A stretch of 64,000 nucleotides of DNA from Nocardioides oleivorans (GCF_004137255.1 NZ_SDWT01000001.1:930001-994000), one strand, 5' to 3'; shown: positions 34,906-43,654, numbered from the stretch's first letter. Notes: generated from the sequence alone by a model not told the origin. Numbers and translations are program-made.

Positions 34906-35654
34906 ATGCGCATCTTTACCCGCTCGACCGGTCCCGCACCCGCACCCGAACTTGCGCGCTACGCAGCTCGCGGTGCGGCTCTGCTCTCCGCCCTGACGCT
35001 GAGCGTCGCTCTACCCGCCGGGACGGCCCACGCTCACCACGGGTGGGACGACTTCGATACCGACCGCCCGTTCTACATCTCGGGCACCGTCTCTCAGGTC
35101 AGGTGGGGCGAGCCGCACTCGTACTTCACACTCACCCTCGACAGCGACCTCCCTGCCGACACCCCCGACCTCGCCCTTCCCGAAGACCTCCAAGCCCCCG
35201 AGGACAGCGGCCCCGTGCACGACGCGCCGTCCTACGACGGCAGCAGACGCTCCTCGACGTTGTCATCGCCCCACCCAGCTTCACCGGCCCGTGGGGGCTC
35301 GACCGCCCCCTCGTCGACGGAGAACGAGTCGAGGCGGTCGGCTACATCGGCCGTAGCCACACCGACGAGTTCCGACCCGCCGTGTTCTGGTTCGACGACG
35401 GCCAGCCGGTCAACCAAGTGCTCGGCAGCGAACTGCCGGCCCAGCCGCTCGACCCGCCCTACTCGGCCAACGACGCCGGACCGTTTGGCGCGTCCGCCGA
35501 CGAGCCCGGCAGCAGTGCAGACGCCCAGGCTGCCGAGTCGGCAACATCGCCTGGCGCTGTCTGGGCAGGGCTGGCTGCTGCACTTCTCGCCGCCCTCGCC
35601 GGAAGCGCCCTGTACCTGCGCACCCGAGCCCGCCGTTCACTAACCGCCTCATGA
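34906..35654 (+). pseudogene. DUF6152-like secreted protein, frameshifted
   Basis: The gene begins at ATG 34906 after GAAAGGA, with a signal peptide ending AHA and then HHGWDDFDTDRPFYISGTVS, the DUF6152-type start with paired His. The frame stays coherent to about 35240 (DAPSYDG), after which it becomes Ser/Pro-rich nonsense, while the next frame continues sensibly as QQTLLDVVIAPPSFTGPWGL, VDGERVEAVGYIGRSHTDEF and a C-terminal membrane helix (AGLAAALLAALAGSALYL). A single missing base within GGCAGCAG (about 35239-35246) explains this; a sequencing error is possible. The stop of the second frame overlaps the next gene's ATG (ATGA, 35651-35654), so the ancestral gene was coupled to it. Confidence 0.75.
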
Positions 35655-36139
35655 GCGTCGCGGACATCTACTCTTGGCTCGAGGACAACGTCGTCGCCGA
35701 GGCCGTGCGTGGTACGCCGTACCTGTACCCGACCTTGGAGACGATCCACATCATCGGCATCGCCCTTCTCGCCGGCCCCGCCGCGGCCTTCGACCTGCGC
35801 CTCCTCGGCTTCGGTCGGCGTCTCTTGTCCGTCACCGTCGCCGCCGACTACCTACTGCCCCTCGCGCGCATCGGGTTCGCCGTCGCAGCCGTCACCGGCA
35901 TCGCCATGTTCCTCCCGGGCGCCAACCTCATCGCCGACCGCGCCAGCGCACCGTGGAAGCTCGGCCTGCTCATCATCGCGGGACTCAACATCGCGCTCTT
36001 CCACCGACGCATGTACCGCAACGTCGCCGGCTGGGACCTTGACCGGCCGCCCCCGGGCACCGCCCGCCTCGCCGCCGTTGTCTCCCTCGCCTCTTGGTCT
36101 GGCGTCACACTCGCCGGCCGGCTCCTCGCCTACACCTGA
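35651..36139 (+). CDS. DUF6644-like membrane protein
   Basis: A 162-residue membrane protein with four to five helices. Typical phrases are PTLETIHIIGIALLAGPAAAFDLRLLG and PLARIGFAVAAVTGIAMFL, resembling the DUF6644 family, whose genes are commonly found next to DUF6152 genes. A His in the second helix and the pairing with a His-rich exported partner hint at a metal or haem role, but this is inference. It starts within the ATGA overlap with the frameshifted partner gene, so its translation may be reduced if the upstream frame is truly broken. Confidence 0.75.
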   Translation: MSVADIYSWLEDNVVAEAVRGTPYLYPTLETIHIIGIALLAGPAAAFDLRLLGFGRRLLSVTVAADYLLPLARIGFAVAAVTGIAMFLPGANLIADRASAPWKLGLLIIAGLNIALFHRRMYRNVAGWDLDRPPPGTARLAAVVSLASWSGVTLAGRLLAYT

Positions 36140-36183
36140 CCAGCCTTGGCGCCTCGGGTGACCGTCCGGCTTCGACAAGTCGC

Positions 36184-36208
36184 GATGTCCCCGACAGGCG
36201 GCGGTATG
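36184..36208 (+). repeat. 25-bp direct repeat, right copy
   Basis: Same orientation as 28077-28101, differing at one base (G for A in CCCGACAGGCGGCG). Positions immediately outside the 25 bases do not match, so the repeat has sharp ends. It lies 44 bases after the DUF6644-like gene. Confidence 0.6.
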
Positions 36209-36288
36209 GGCTAGTGCGGGTGTTCCCGCTTCGCGCAGTGGACCCCGTGCCGTGCTGACGCGATGTCACAGGCCATGACCACGGAGAC

Positions 36289-36747
36289 TCAGAGCGCGAG
36301 ACTGCCCGGTGCGTCGCTCAGGATGTATCGGGGATCTCCCCGGTGAAGACCATCCACCTCCCGGGAGAGTTCTGCGGCGAGCTGCCGTAGTGCCCCTTTG
36401 AGGCGCTCACGGTCCACACGCTCGCTCAACTCGAGGAACATGTTGCAGGAACGGGTCATCTGCTGAAGATGAGGCAACGCTGCTGACCGGGGGCGCGACG
36501 CAAGGCGGGCCTCGCGAATCAAGTCGCGCGCATGCTTAACCGAACCGACAACTCGATCCACCTCGTCTTGTGTCCAATGCCAGTCGTCGGCAACAAGGAA
36601 TGCGCGCTTCGCCGCCAGGTCCAGTATGAGGTTGTTGAGAGCGGCCTCCTCTCGTCGGCTAGCGTCTTGGGCCGCTGCCAGCCGCTGCGCAGCGAGCGCA
36701 ACCGCTGCGCCGAGAAAGGTACTAAAAGCAATCGTGAAGAACTCCAT
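36289..36747 (-). CDS. hypothetical protein with N-terminal membrane anchor
   Basis: A 152-residue protein of unknown family. I start at ATG 36747 because the following residues (MEFFTIAFSTFLGAAVALAA) form a membrane helix; the longer frame adds Arg/Cys-rich residues. The remainder is helical, charged and probably cytoplasmic (EEAALNNLILDLAAKRAFLV onwards), with a coiled-coil feel. It is co-directional with the next hypothetical gene. The lower GC and looser codon use than the left part of the window mark the start of the island. Confidence 0.55.
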   Translation of the reverse strand: MEFFTIAFSTFLGAAVALAAQRLAAAQDASRREEAALNNLILDLAAKRAFLVADDWHWTQDEVDRVVGSVKHARDLIREARLASRPRSAALPHLQQMTRSCNMFLELSERVDRERLKGALRQLAAELSREVDGLHRGDPRYILSDAPGSLAL

Positions 36748-36853
36748 GGCCCAATCGTGCCCTCTCTGCCGACAGGGACGGCGCGGCGTCGCCTGCTGTC
36801 GGCACCAACGAATCTCCGGGATACCCGCTCGCGGCGGAAGGACGCACTCCAAG

Positions 36854-37720
36854 TCACGAAGTCGAAAGGTGGGTGGTTGCTGCGAGCCGGGCCTCTAGCC
36901 AGCGTGCTGCCGTCTCAGCGGCACTCATTTCGTCCGCAGTCCACTCGTCGTGGGTCGCTCCGAGAACCTGGCGAAGCGCCGCGACGCCCTTGGTGACTGA
37001 CATGCGGGTCTTGTCTCCGGTGAGCATCGTGTTGGTCGCCAACCGAGCCACGATGGGGGCAAGCAGCGGATCGCGCAGCGCGGCGATTAGCTCGTGCAGG
37101 GCGGTGGCCTTGTTTTCGCGCCGTTGGAGCAGGACGAAGAGTGCTCGCACCGCCCACTCGGTCAGGTGTGGCTCGACCAGTCCTGGAGCAGCTATTCCGC
37201 CACGGATTCCCGATCGCCATCGCAGAGAGTCGCCCAGCGCGGCTGCGATGCCGTTCTCTAGAGCCACGTCCATCAGGGACAAACGGTTGGCCATGGACAA
37301 ACCCAGGGGTGCCGATCTGACGCGAGAGCGCAACCACGCGGTGTGGTCGGCGTGCTGGTTCGCGAGGTCGAGGCGTCGAGCGTCGATCTCGAGGTGGTCG
37401 AACGTCTCGTCGGACTGCGGAAAGGTCCGGTCCGCCCACTGACGGAAGTCGTTGGCATGGCGCCTGGTGTCCGGCGACGTGTGGCCGACTCGATCGACGA
37501 TACGCAGGCATTGAAGTACCGCCGGCGCTCGCTCAATCTCTTCAAGGTCCGCCACGTTCTCCTGAAGCGCCGAACGGATCTCGGTGATCGCCTCGGCGTC
37601 CGACAGCGAGCCCAGTTGGAATCGCTGCTCAATCATCTGCCATGGTCGGGGCGCCTCGCGGGGGCGACTTGAAGCGGAGTCGAACATGCGGCTGGACCCT
37701 CTCGAGATCTCGTCGACCAT
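36854..37720 (-). CDS. hypothetical helical protein
   Basis: A 288-residue, largely alpha-helical protein without recognised domain, signal peptide or membrane segment. It contains Leu-rich amphipathic helices (EWAVRALFVLLQRRENKATALHELIAALRD) and ends TAARWLEARLAATTHLSTS. An internal ATG at 37687 has a GAGAGGG sequence nine bases upstream and is a good alternative start. It is divergent from the DUF6994-like gene. No function is proposed. Confidence 0.6.
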   Translation of the reverse strand: MVDEISRGSSRMFDSASSRPREAPRPWQMIEQRFQLGSLSDAEAITEIRSALQENVADLEEIERAPAVLQCLRIVDRVGHTSPDTRRHANDFRQWADRTFPQSDETFDHLEIDARRLDLANQHADHTAWLRSRVRSAPLGLSMANRLSLMDVALENGIAAALGDSLRWRSGIRGGIAAPGLVEPHLTEWAVRALFVLLQRRENKATALHELIAALRDPLLAPIVARLATNTMLTGDKTRMSVTKGVAALRQVLGATHDEWTADEMSAAETAARWLEARLAATTHLSTS

Positions 37721-37806
37721 CCGATCGACCGGCGCCCCGCCGGGCGCTCTGCTCGGTCATTCAGGAGCACGTGACGTTAGCTGCGACCACCGACATCTAG
37801 TCCCGG

Positions 37807-37812
37807 TACGGT
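37807..37812 (+). promoter_or_regulatory. -10 element for the DUF6994-like gene
   Basis: TACGGT lies six bases before ATG 37819; leaderless layout. Confidence 0.45.
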
Positions 37813-37818
37813 CAACCG

Positions 37819-38532
37819 ATGGCAAGCATCGACGTTGACTTCTGCTTCTACGACGACCCGGATTTCCGGTCCGACGCGGACAGCGACAGCGCGATCCTCC
37901 AGCATTGGCATGCTCTGTTGTGGAGCAAGGACCTCCCCGACGGCCGGATGATCGAATGGACCGAAGAGCTCGAGACGACTTGCCTGACCCACGACTCGCC
38001 TCTCGGGACTTTTCGCGTGTCGAGCGACACCATCGCGTCTCTGCACGAGCGATACGTGCCCCTTCTCTGGGCCGGCCTAGGTCCCAAAGACCAAGAGACC
38101 TACATGCGCGCGTTCTACACGATCGGCGGGTTCAACATCTTCCCCCGACACCCGCAATCCCTGAACCAACAACGTGGGTGGGAACGGGCCATTTCGGACC
38201 GATTCGACCTCACCTTGGAGTGCATCCGCCGGCACTACCTGGACCTGGTCCCCAATCCCCTCGCTGCGGTACTGACGGCGGATCGTGAGTTCTTCCGGCT
38301 CTTCGGAGTGGGACAAGAGGGATTCGAGGCCTATGTCGAGTTCTTCCACTTCCAGGACTTGGTTGTGGGGAACAACATCAAGTGGTTCGACGAATCCGCT
38401 GAAACAGAGTGGTCCTTCTCCAGCGCTGCCCTGCCGGGCAACGACCACGCGTACCGCAGACACTTGGACAACGTCCTGGCGTTCGTCACAGCCAGGAATC
38501 AGCGGATCGCTCGCTGGGCGAGCCTGCAGTAG
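37819..38532 (+). CDS. DUF6994-like hypothetical protein
   Basis: A 237-residue cytosolic protein. The N-terminus (DFCFYDDPDFRSDADSDSAI and LQHWHALLWSKDLPDGRMIE), the middle phrase YTIGGFNIFPRHPQSLNQQRGW, and DRFDLTLECIRRHYLD resemble, from memory, the family DUF6994 found in phage-rich and defence-rich regions of many bacteria. No catalytic motif is obvious. It has its own -10 element and stands alone between a hypothetical gene and a gene-poor stretch. Confidence 0.65.
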   Translation: MASIDVDFCFYDDPDFRSDADSDSAILQHWHALLWSKDLPDGRMIEWTEELETTCLTHDSPLGTFRVSSDTIASLHERYVPLLWAGLGPKDQETYMRAFYTIGGFNIFPRHPQSLNQQRGWERAISDRFDLTLECIRRHYLDLVPNPLAAVLTADREFFRLFGVGQEGFEAYVEFFHFQDLVVGNNIKWFDESAETEWSFSSAALPGNDHAYRRHLDNVLAFVTARNQRIARWASLQ

Positions 38533-38990
38533 GTGAGCGCATCGAGAGCCATCAGCGACACCCGTCCCGTCTGCGACGCGACGCCACTCGCGCACGAGTC
38601 GCAAACCTGATCGCCGAGCTGGCGACGCAACCAACGCGAACCGAGGCTCTTCGGGCTGAGTGCTGAGTGCTGAGTGCTGAGTGCTGAGTGCTGAGATCGG
38701 ACCCGACAGACGGCGGAAATTCTAGGCGTGTCGAGAATTCGAATCCGGGGCGTCCACTAGGACGGCAAGAAGACGTTCATGGCGCTTCACGCCGATCCCC
38801 TGGCCCGCGGGCGTAGAGCAGAGATCCAGACCGAAACCGCCGAACAATGAAGGGGCTGGCCTTATCGCAGCACTCGTCGTTGGCCTAGTCCGATCTGTCG
38901 AAACGCGCACGTCGAGGGTTATGGACGCCTACGCTCCAGCGACGCGGACCTCGTAATCAGGGCGCCGGCCGCGATTCATAGGGGGAAGCT
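38533..38990. other. gene-poor stretch with tandem heptamer and CCCGACA-type repeat
   Basis: No convincing gene is seen in these 458 bases. It holds a tandem heptamer (38655-38696), immediately followed by CCCGACAGACGGCGG (38702-38716), a relative of the 25-bp repeat, and a run of AT-richer DNA before the small lipoprotein gene. Confidence 0.5.
38655..38696 (+). repeat. tandem heptamer GCTGAGT, about six units
   Basis: Five exact GCTGAGT units (38655-38689) and a sixth ending in A (38690-38696). A 7-bp unit would give phase-variable length if it were coding, but no gene spans it. Confidence 0.8.
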
Positions 38991-39209
38991 ATGAGTGGTC
39001 GTGTGCTGCGCCGCGCGATGGGTCTCGTCGTCATGATGACTGTGTCCACCTCCGCGTTGTCGGGGTGCAATCTGGGTATGAGCGCGGAGGAGAAGGCGTT
39101 CGAGGAGTGCTACGAGCGAGAGCTCGCGTTCTATCAAGACGACCCGTACTTCGAGTACGACCAGCACGAGGACATGTACGCCGCAATGGCCGAGGGTGAG
39201 TGCGAGTAG
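38991..39209 (+). CDS. small lipoprotein
   Basis: A 72-residue predicted lipoprotein from ATG 38991, after a GGGGGAAG ribosome-binding site. The signal peptide RRAMGLVVMMTVSTSALSGC has a clear lipobox; the mature part is short and strongly acidic (SAEEKAFEECYERELAFYQD and so on) with two more Cys, which could form a disulphide. The family is unknown. It stands alone. Confidence 0.7.
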   Translation: MSGRVLRRAMGLVVMMTVSTSALSGCNLGMSAEEKAFEECYERELAFYQDDPYFEYDQHEDMYAAMAEGECE

Positions 39210-39296
39210 CAGACCAAAATGGCCGGAGCGGCCAGGGAACCGGCGGCTCGCCCACGTCGGCGCACAGGCGAACCAACCCATCGCCGTTAAGGCCAC

Positions 39297-39608
39297 CTAC
39301 TTGGGCAACTTTCGGGTGGCGCGCCGCCACTCGCCGACCTGGTACCGGGCCACCGTGTACTCCGAGTTGGAATGGCTGCCGCGGTGTCGCGTGAACGCAT
39401 CGTCTTCCGCCTGCCAACTGGCAACCGAGGCAACGTGACGGACGACGATCAGAGACTCGTCCCAATCCTTTTCAAAGGTATGAGTCCACCACTGCGTTTC
39501 GTCGTTGGCTTCGTCGTAGCGCCCCTTGGTCCTGTCCTTGAAGGTCCTGGTAGTTCCGTCGGCCAACTCGATGATGAGCGCTCCAAGGAATCTCATGTGG
39601 CAGAGCAT
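39297..39608 (-). CDS. small hypothetical protein
   Basis: A 103-residue protein without recognised domain. The segment FLGALIIELADGTTRTFKDR followed by DETQWWTHTFEKDWDESLIVVRH suggests a small beta-rich fold. The start is ATG 39608; ATG 39596 (MRFLG) is an alternative. It lies between the small lipoprotein and the recombinase genes. Codon use is consistent with a real gene of the island but support is limited. Confidence 0.5.
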   Translation of the reverse strand: MLCHMRFLGALIIELADGTTRTFKDRTKGRYDEANDETQWWTHTFEKDWDESLIVVRHVASVASWQAEDDAFTRHRGSHSNSEYTVARYQVGEWRRATRKLPK

Positions 39609-39676
39609 GACGGGTTCCTGCTCCCTCTGTCAGGAACGGGGCGTCGGGCGCACACGCCATCGACGTCAGCTCTCGT

Positions 39677-40582
39677 CTAGACCCCGGCAACGTACGCAGT
39701 AAGGAAGTGGACGCCGTGTCTGTCGAGGTTGCCGCGGGCGCGGTCGTAGTGCTCGGTGGTGCGTGGGTCGGAGTGCCTGGCGAGGATCTGGGCGTCGCGT
39801 AGCGGGACGCCGGCGTCGAGGGCGTTGGTGATCGCGGCGTGGCGGAGTGAGTGTGGGCTGATGTGGCGTGGAATGGCTGCTGCTTTCGCGATGCGGGCGA
39901 CCATCCGGTAGGCATCTCGGCGGTCGATGGGGTTGCCGGATACGGGGCGCAGGATGAGCCTGCCTTCGGTGCGGTCTCCGCGGCAGGCCTCGAGGACGCG
40001 GAGCACAGGGACGGTGATGGGCATGGTGGCGGGCTTGTCGCCCTTCCCGACGAGGTGGATCACGCGGTGTCCTCGCAGTGTTTCGGCGTAGTCCTCGATC
40101 CGGACCGCGGCCGCCTCGGATGCGCGTAGGGCGTTGATGCCGAGGAGGAAGGCCAGGGCGCCGTGGTGGACGGTGAGGGTCTGGGCGACTTGGAGGAAGC
40201 GGATGAGCTCGAGGCGGTCCAGGCCTTGGGTGCGGGATTCGTCGCGGTGCACTCTTGGGAGGCGTGCGTAGACGGCTGGGTCGGACGCGATGAGTCCGTC
40301 GATGTGGGCGTAGCGGAAGTAGCCGCGGACGGCGTGCATCGAGGTCACGACCGAGGACGCCATCAGCCCGGCTTGTCCGAGGTGTCGGATGTAGAGCTCG
40401 ATGTGGGCGCGCTGGATCCCAATAAGCGGGTCGAGGGTGTTGGTCTCGCACCAGGCGAACCAGCGCCGCAGTTGAGAGGAGTACAGCGTGTGGGTGTGCC
40501 CGGAGTAGCGGGCAAGGTACGACACGGCAGCGAGCTGGGCCGGTGTCATGGCATCGGGCTGGAACGGCAGCAGGGTGTTCAT
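39677..40582 (-). CDS. tyrosine recombinase (XerC/D-like integrase)
   Basis: A 301-residue site-specific recombinase that cuts and rejoins DNA through a Tyr. The SAM-like N-terminal domain (about 15-105) precedes the catalytic domain, with all six conserved positions visible: Arg153 (GINALRASEA), Lys in HLVGKGDK (180 or 183), His244 and Arg247 (SPHSLRHAA), His270 (LARHSD) and Tyr279 (TTEHYDR). The short N-terminus matches XerC/D or simple-integrase size, without the arm-binding domain of large integrases. I start at ATG 40582 because the preceding in-frame residues are Arg/Leu-rich filler. No attachment repeat was found next to it. Confidence 0.92.
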   Translation of the reverse strand: MNTLLPFQPDAMTPAQLAAVSYLARYSGHTHTLYSSQLRRWFAWCETNTLDPLIGIQRAHIELYIRHLGQAGLMASSVVTSMHAVRGYFRYAHIDGLIASDPAVYARLPRVHRDESRTQGLDRLELIRFLQVAQTLTVHHGALAFLLGINALRASEAAAVRIEDYAETLRGHRVIHLVGKGDKPATMPITVPVLRVLEACRGDRTEGRLILRPVSGNPIDRRDAYRMVARIAKAAAIPRHISPHSLRHAAITNALDAGVPLRDAQILARHSDPRTTEHYDRARGNLDRHGVHFLTAYVAGV

Positions 40583-40727
40583 CGGTGTCACCAGGCGGGG
40601 TCGGCCAAGCCTCGCCCTGGTCCGCCGAACGAGGACGAGGCACTTGCCCGACGCTAAGACCAGCAGCTGCCGCCGCGGGATCGCTGTCACCTTCAGCAAT
40701 GCCCGGACCAGGTGCGCGATCAACAGT

Positions 40728-40733
40728 TACGGT
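40728..40733 (+). promoter_or_regulatory. -10 element for the NERD gene
   Basis: TACGGT lies six bases before GTG 40740 and supports that start over upstream in-frame codons. Confidence 0.5.
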
Positions 40734-40739
40734 CCCGGC

Positions 40740-41558
40740 GTGGACGACACGACGACGCCAGCCGCGAAGCGGATGCGCCTGCGCTACGCCGGCAACTGCC
40801 GAATCTGCGAGGCCGCGCTACCGGCAAAGACCGAGGCCGTCTACGAGCGCGAGACCAAGACCGTCCGCTGCCTGACCCACGACCACCATGTGCCCGAGCC
40901 CGTCGCCGAGGTCGACATCAGTGAGGCCGGGAGTTCCGCACGACGCGAGTTCGAACGCCGAAAGGCCGCGCGCGAGCAACGCATCCGCGACAAGCACCCA
41001 AGACTCGGTGGCCTCATCCTTGCCCTCAGCGACGAACCTCAGTCCACCACAGCCTGGAACGCCGGAGCGGTCGGTGAGGAACGCCTTGGCCGCCGGCTGA
41101 ACTCCCTGCAGTCCGAGACGTGCCGGATCCTCCACGACCGACGCATTCCCGGTAGTCGCGCGAACATCGACCAACTCGCCGTGACACCGACTGGCGTCTA
41201 CGTCATCGACGCCAAGAGGTACAGCGGCCGACCGCAGCTCCGGGTCGAGGGCGGGCTCCTTCGTCCACGGGTGGAACGGCTGATGGTCGGACGTCGGGAC
41301 TGCACCAAGCTGGTCGACGGCGTCCTCAAGCAAATCGAGATCGTCCGCACGATCGTCGGTGACCCAATTCCGGTGCACGGCGTCTTGTGCTTCGTTGACG
41401 CCGACTGGCCACTGATCGGCGGCTCATTCACCACACGCGACGTCCAGGTCCTCTGGCCCAAACGATTGCAACCGACCCTCGGATCTCCCGGCGCCCTCGA
41501 CGCCGACGTGATTGACCGAGCCCACCGCGACCTCGCAACGACCCTTCCATCGGCGTAA
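40740..41558 (+). CDS. zinc-finger/NERD nuclease-related domain protein
   Basis: A 272-residue protein. Residues 18-47 form a treble-clef-like zinc site (Cys20, Cys23, Cys44, His47 in NCRICEAAL and VRCLTH), a known partner of NERD domains. Then comes a basic helical linker and a NERD domain from about residue 105 with GAVGEERLGRRLNSL, RANIDQLAVTPTGVYVIDAK (Asp and the Asp-x-Lys active-site region of a restriction-like fold) and CFVDADWPL. NERD domains are nuclease-related and often occur with DNA processing or plasmid/phage-linked genes. GTG 40740 is set by its -10 hexamer. It is divergent from the recombinase. Confidence 0.85.
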   Translation: MDDTTTPAAKRMRLRYAGNCRICEAALPAKTEAVYERETKTVRCLTHDHHVPEPVAEVDISEAGSSARREFERRKAAREQRIRDKHPRLGGLILALSDEPQSTTAWNAGAVGEERLGRRLNSLQSETCRILHDRRIPGSRANIDQLAVTPTGVYVIDAKRYSGRPQLRVEGGLLRPRVERLMVGRRDCTKLVDGVLKQIEIVRTIVGDPIPVHGVLCFVDADWPLIGGSFTTRDVQVLWPKRLQPTLGSPGALDADVIDRAHRDLATTLPSA

Positions 41559-41588
41559 CGCCGAGCGGGCACGCGGCGAAGTGACGCA

Positions 41589-42173
41589 GTGTCGGTAGGT
41601 TCTGCGACGCTTTCTCTCATGCTCGAGAACGTCACTGACATGGCAACCTCGGCGTCGGCCGTCGTCGCAGTCCTTCTCTCGTTGTACGTACTACGTCTCC
41701 AGTTGCAAGACAAGCAGGAGCTGAAGCGCGACCGCGATCGAGAACACGCCAGCCGCGTCAGCTGTTGGGCGGACTGGTCGTCCGACGGACTCCCGGTGCT
41801 TTCTGGGGCCGTGCTGCGCCGCCCCGTAATCACGGTCACGAACAGGACTGATGAACCAGTTTTCGGTGCGTTCGTTGACTACCGCGACCAAGTCGACGGC
41901 CACCCGATCCGCGTGGACGTCGGTACTGTCCCGCCAGGGAGTCTGAAGTTCACCGAGGTCGACCTGAGTTCAGTTGAGCTACCGGCTGACTGGCAGCCCG
42001 AGTTCCTCATGCCGGCTCTGTACTTCAGAGATACGCGCAATCGGTGGTGGCACCGCAACACGGTGGGCTACTTGAAGCTCGATCCTGGCGCCGGCAACGA
42101 CGGCTTCTGGGAGGCGGGAGGCACATTCGCCTCAGGCCGCCATGCTCCTCAAGTCGAGCCGCCAGCAGTCTAG
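41589..42173 (+). CDS. hypothetical protein with one N-terminal membrane helix
   Basis: A 194-residue protein. A single membrane helix (SASAVVAVLLSLYVLRLQLQ) is followed by a basic stretch and a domain of about 140 residues with beta-rich, immunoglobulin-like patterning (RPVITVTNRTDEPVFGAFVDYR, GSLKFTEVDLSSVELPADW, RWWHRNTVGYLKL). The orientation suggests a cytoplasmic C-terminal domain. The family is not recognised. The start may be GTG 41589 or ATG 41619. It lies 30 bases after the NERD gene on the same strand and may be co-transcribed. Confidence 0.65.
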   Translation: MSVGSATLSLMLENVTDMATSASAVVAVLLSLYVLRLQLQDKQELKRDRDREHASRVSCWADWSSDGLPVLSGAVLRRPVITVTNRTDEPVFGAFVDYRDQVDGHPIRVDVGTVPPGSLKFTEVDLSSVELPADWQPEFLMPALYFRDTRNRWWHRNTVGYLKLDPGAGNDGFWEAGGTFASGRHAPQVEPPAV

Positions 42174-42289
42174 TTCGCGAGGTCACCTCCGAGGGCGGCG
42201 CAGAGTCGCGGCGCAAAAACGCGCTCGCCACGGCGGACCCTCACCCCTGACCTGCGCTGCTGCCGTGCTTTGGTTCCGAGACGCTCCCA

Positions 42290-43603
42290 TCACCAGCGCT
42301 CGTACGGGCGGGACATTGAAACGATGCCGCGATTGCGCTCCACATCGAGGGCCGAGACTCCCAGCCGGTGAGCGACCCAAGTTCGAAATAAGAGGCGAGA
42401 TTCTCGAAGGATGTTGTGAAGGTCGAGCGTGTCCCACTCGTCCGGCCGGTCGGGGTGCTTGACCGTGTTGTATGCGTCGGCAAATCGATCCGGCCAAGTG
42501 TCCAGGTCTACGCCCACGTCAGCATGGCATTGCTCCGCTACTCGCCGTAGGTGACTCGCGAGATGTCTGCCCGGGGGCTCATCTCGCTCGACGGCAATGC
42601 CGTAGCCAAGATGTTCAAGGGCCGCGCCCGCTTCTGAAATCGACGTTTCGAGGGCGACGCCTGGCATGCCCACTGAGTAAATCATCCCGGCGATAGCCCG
42701 TCGATGTGTGCGCCTAAGTCGAAGCCAGCGGCCAATGCCTCGCGCACCAACGTCGTCAAACCTAAATAGAAAGCGGTTCCGTTGGTCGTTCTCCGTCGGT
42801 TTTGGCATCGCGTAGGTCGACACGCTGGCCCACCTGTCGCCTAAGGCGTTACCGGCCAGCGCGCGTTCAGGGTCGTCCTGGCGATACACGCTCAGGTCCC
42901 AGGTACCGTAATCGCGCCACCCCGAGACAACGAGAAGGTCACGTACTCCTTGGTGAACATCGAGATGTTCGTGCCAGGGACGTGCTCGCCCGGCGCTTGT
43001 CTTCACTCGCATCTCATCTGCAAGCGTGGTTTGCCCTGGAACAGTCGAAGCCATGAACGAGTAGGCGGGTCGGATCTCTGCGTTGAGCACGCGGGAGATC
43101 CTCACGGGCGGCTGGCGCCGGACTGTGAATGTGCTCGACAAGGTCGAGTCATCCTCTTGAACGTACTCGTGTTCGATCGAGCTGATAGGGATCCACTCTT
43201 CCAAACCCTCAATACGGGACTGCATCGCGTTGATCCGCTCGTACCGTAGCCCGATGTCGCCGACTTCGACGGCATACGCGAACCGCAGCCGTCCCTCTTG
43301 AAGAATGCCGAAGCTATGCGATCTCCCGTGCGGTTCCACCAAACAGATGACCCCGTGCGGATCGTGGAACCACGCTTGCGACGGCATTGAGTAGTCGTGG
43401 AGCTCGTACTCGGGATCGTCGCCATACGACATGGATCGTCCACTGAAGCGGCGACCGATTGGGTCTCCATGATCGAAGTTGAGCGTGAGCTCGATGTCTT
43501 CGCCGTTGTCGAAGGCCATCGCAGGTCGTCCGGCGTCTCTCGGATCGAAGTAGACGGTTCCTAGGCGGGGCTTTCCTGGAGTAAGAGCAGGTCGTTCCGG
43601 CAT
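42290..43603 (-). CDS. ApeA-like/HEPN-domain protein
   Basis: A 437-residue protein. The N-terminal two thirds are beta-rich (LGTVYFDPRDAGRPAMAF onwards), and the last about 120 residues are helical with DRFADAYNTVKHPDR and RTWVAHRLGVSAL, resembling the Apea-like HEPN domain of anti-phage ApeA proteins, which degrade RNA and halt growth. The compact Arg-x4-6-His RNase motif is not obvious here: the nearest Arg is ten residues before the His. I chose ATG 43603 because CACGGT lies six bases upstream; a longer frame starts at 43654. It is the left member of a set of three leftward genes. Confidence 0.65.
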   Translation of the reverse strand: MPERPALTPGKPRLGTVYFDPRDAGRPAMAFDNGEDIELTLNFDHGDPIGRRFSGRSMSYGDDPEYELHDYSMPSQAWFHDPHGVICLVEPHGRSHSFGILQEGRLRFAYAVEVGDIGLRYERINAMQSRIEGLEEWIPISSIEHEYVQEDDSTLSSTFTVRRQPPVRISRVLNAEIRPAYSFMASTVPGQTTLADEMRVKTSAGRARPWHEHLDVHQGVRDLLVVSGWRDYGTWDLSVYRQDDPERALAGNALGDRWASVSTYAMPKPTENDQRNRFLFRFDDVGARGIGRWLRLRRTHRRAIAGMIYSVGMPGVALETSISEAGAALEHLGYGIAVERDEPPGRHLASHLRRVAEQCHADVGVDLDTWPDRFADAYNTVKHPDRPDEWDTLDLHNILRESRLLFRTWVAHRLGVSALDVERNRGIVSMSRPYERW

Positions 43604-43609
43604 GCCTGC

Positions 43610-43615
43610 ACCGTG
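43610..43615 (-). promoter_or_regulatory. -10 element for the ApeA-like gene at 42290
   Basis: On the minus strand CACGGT is followed by GCAGGC and the ATG at 43603. It departs from TAnnnT at one position but keeps the spacing. Confidence 0.35.
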
Positions 43616-43654
43616 CCACAGGTCACCGACACCGTCCTTGCAGCGAGTCCACAC

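Noticed and set aside
35230..35250. programmed frameshift in the DUF6152-like gene
   Set aside because: No slippery heptamer or downstream structure was seen; a one-base loss explains the two frames.
38655..38696. CRISPR array
   Set aside because: The units are only 7 bp and contiguous, without spacers, and no cas gene is present.
39677..40739. attachment sites next to the recombinase
   Set aside because: No direct repeat of useful length was found on either side of the gene; the 25-bp repeats lie 3.5 and 11.6 kb away and cannot be tied to it from sequence alone.
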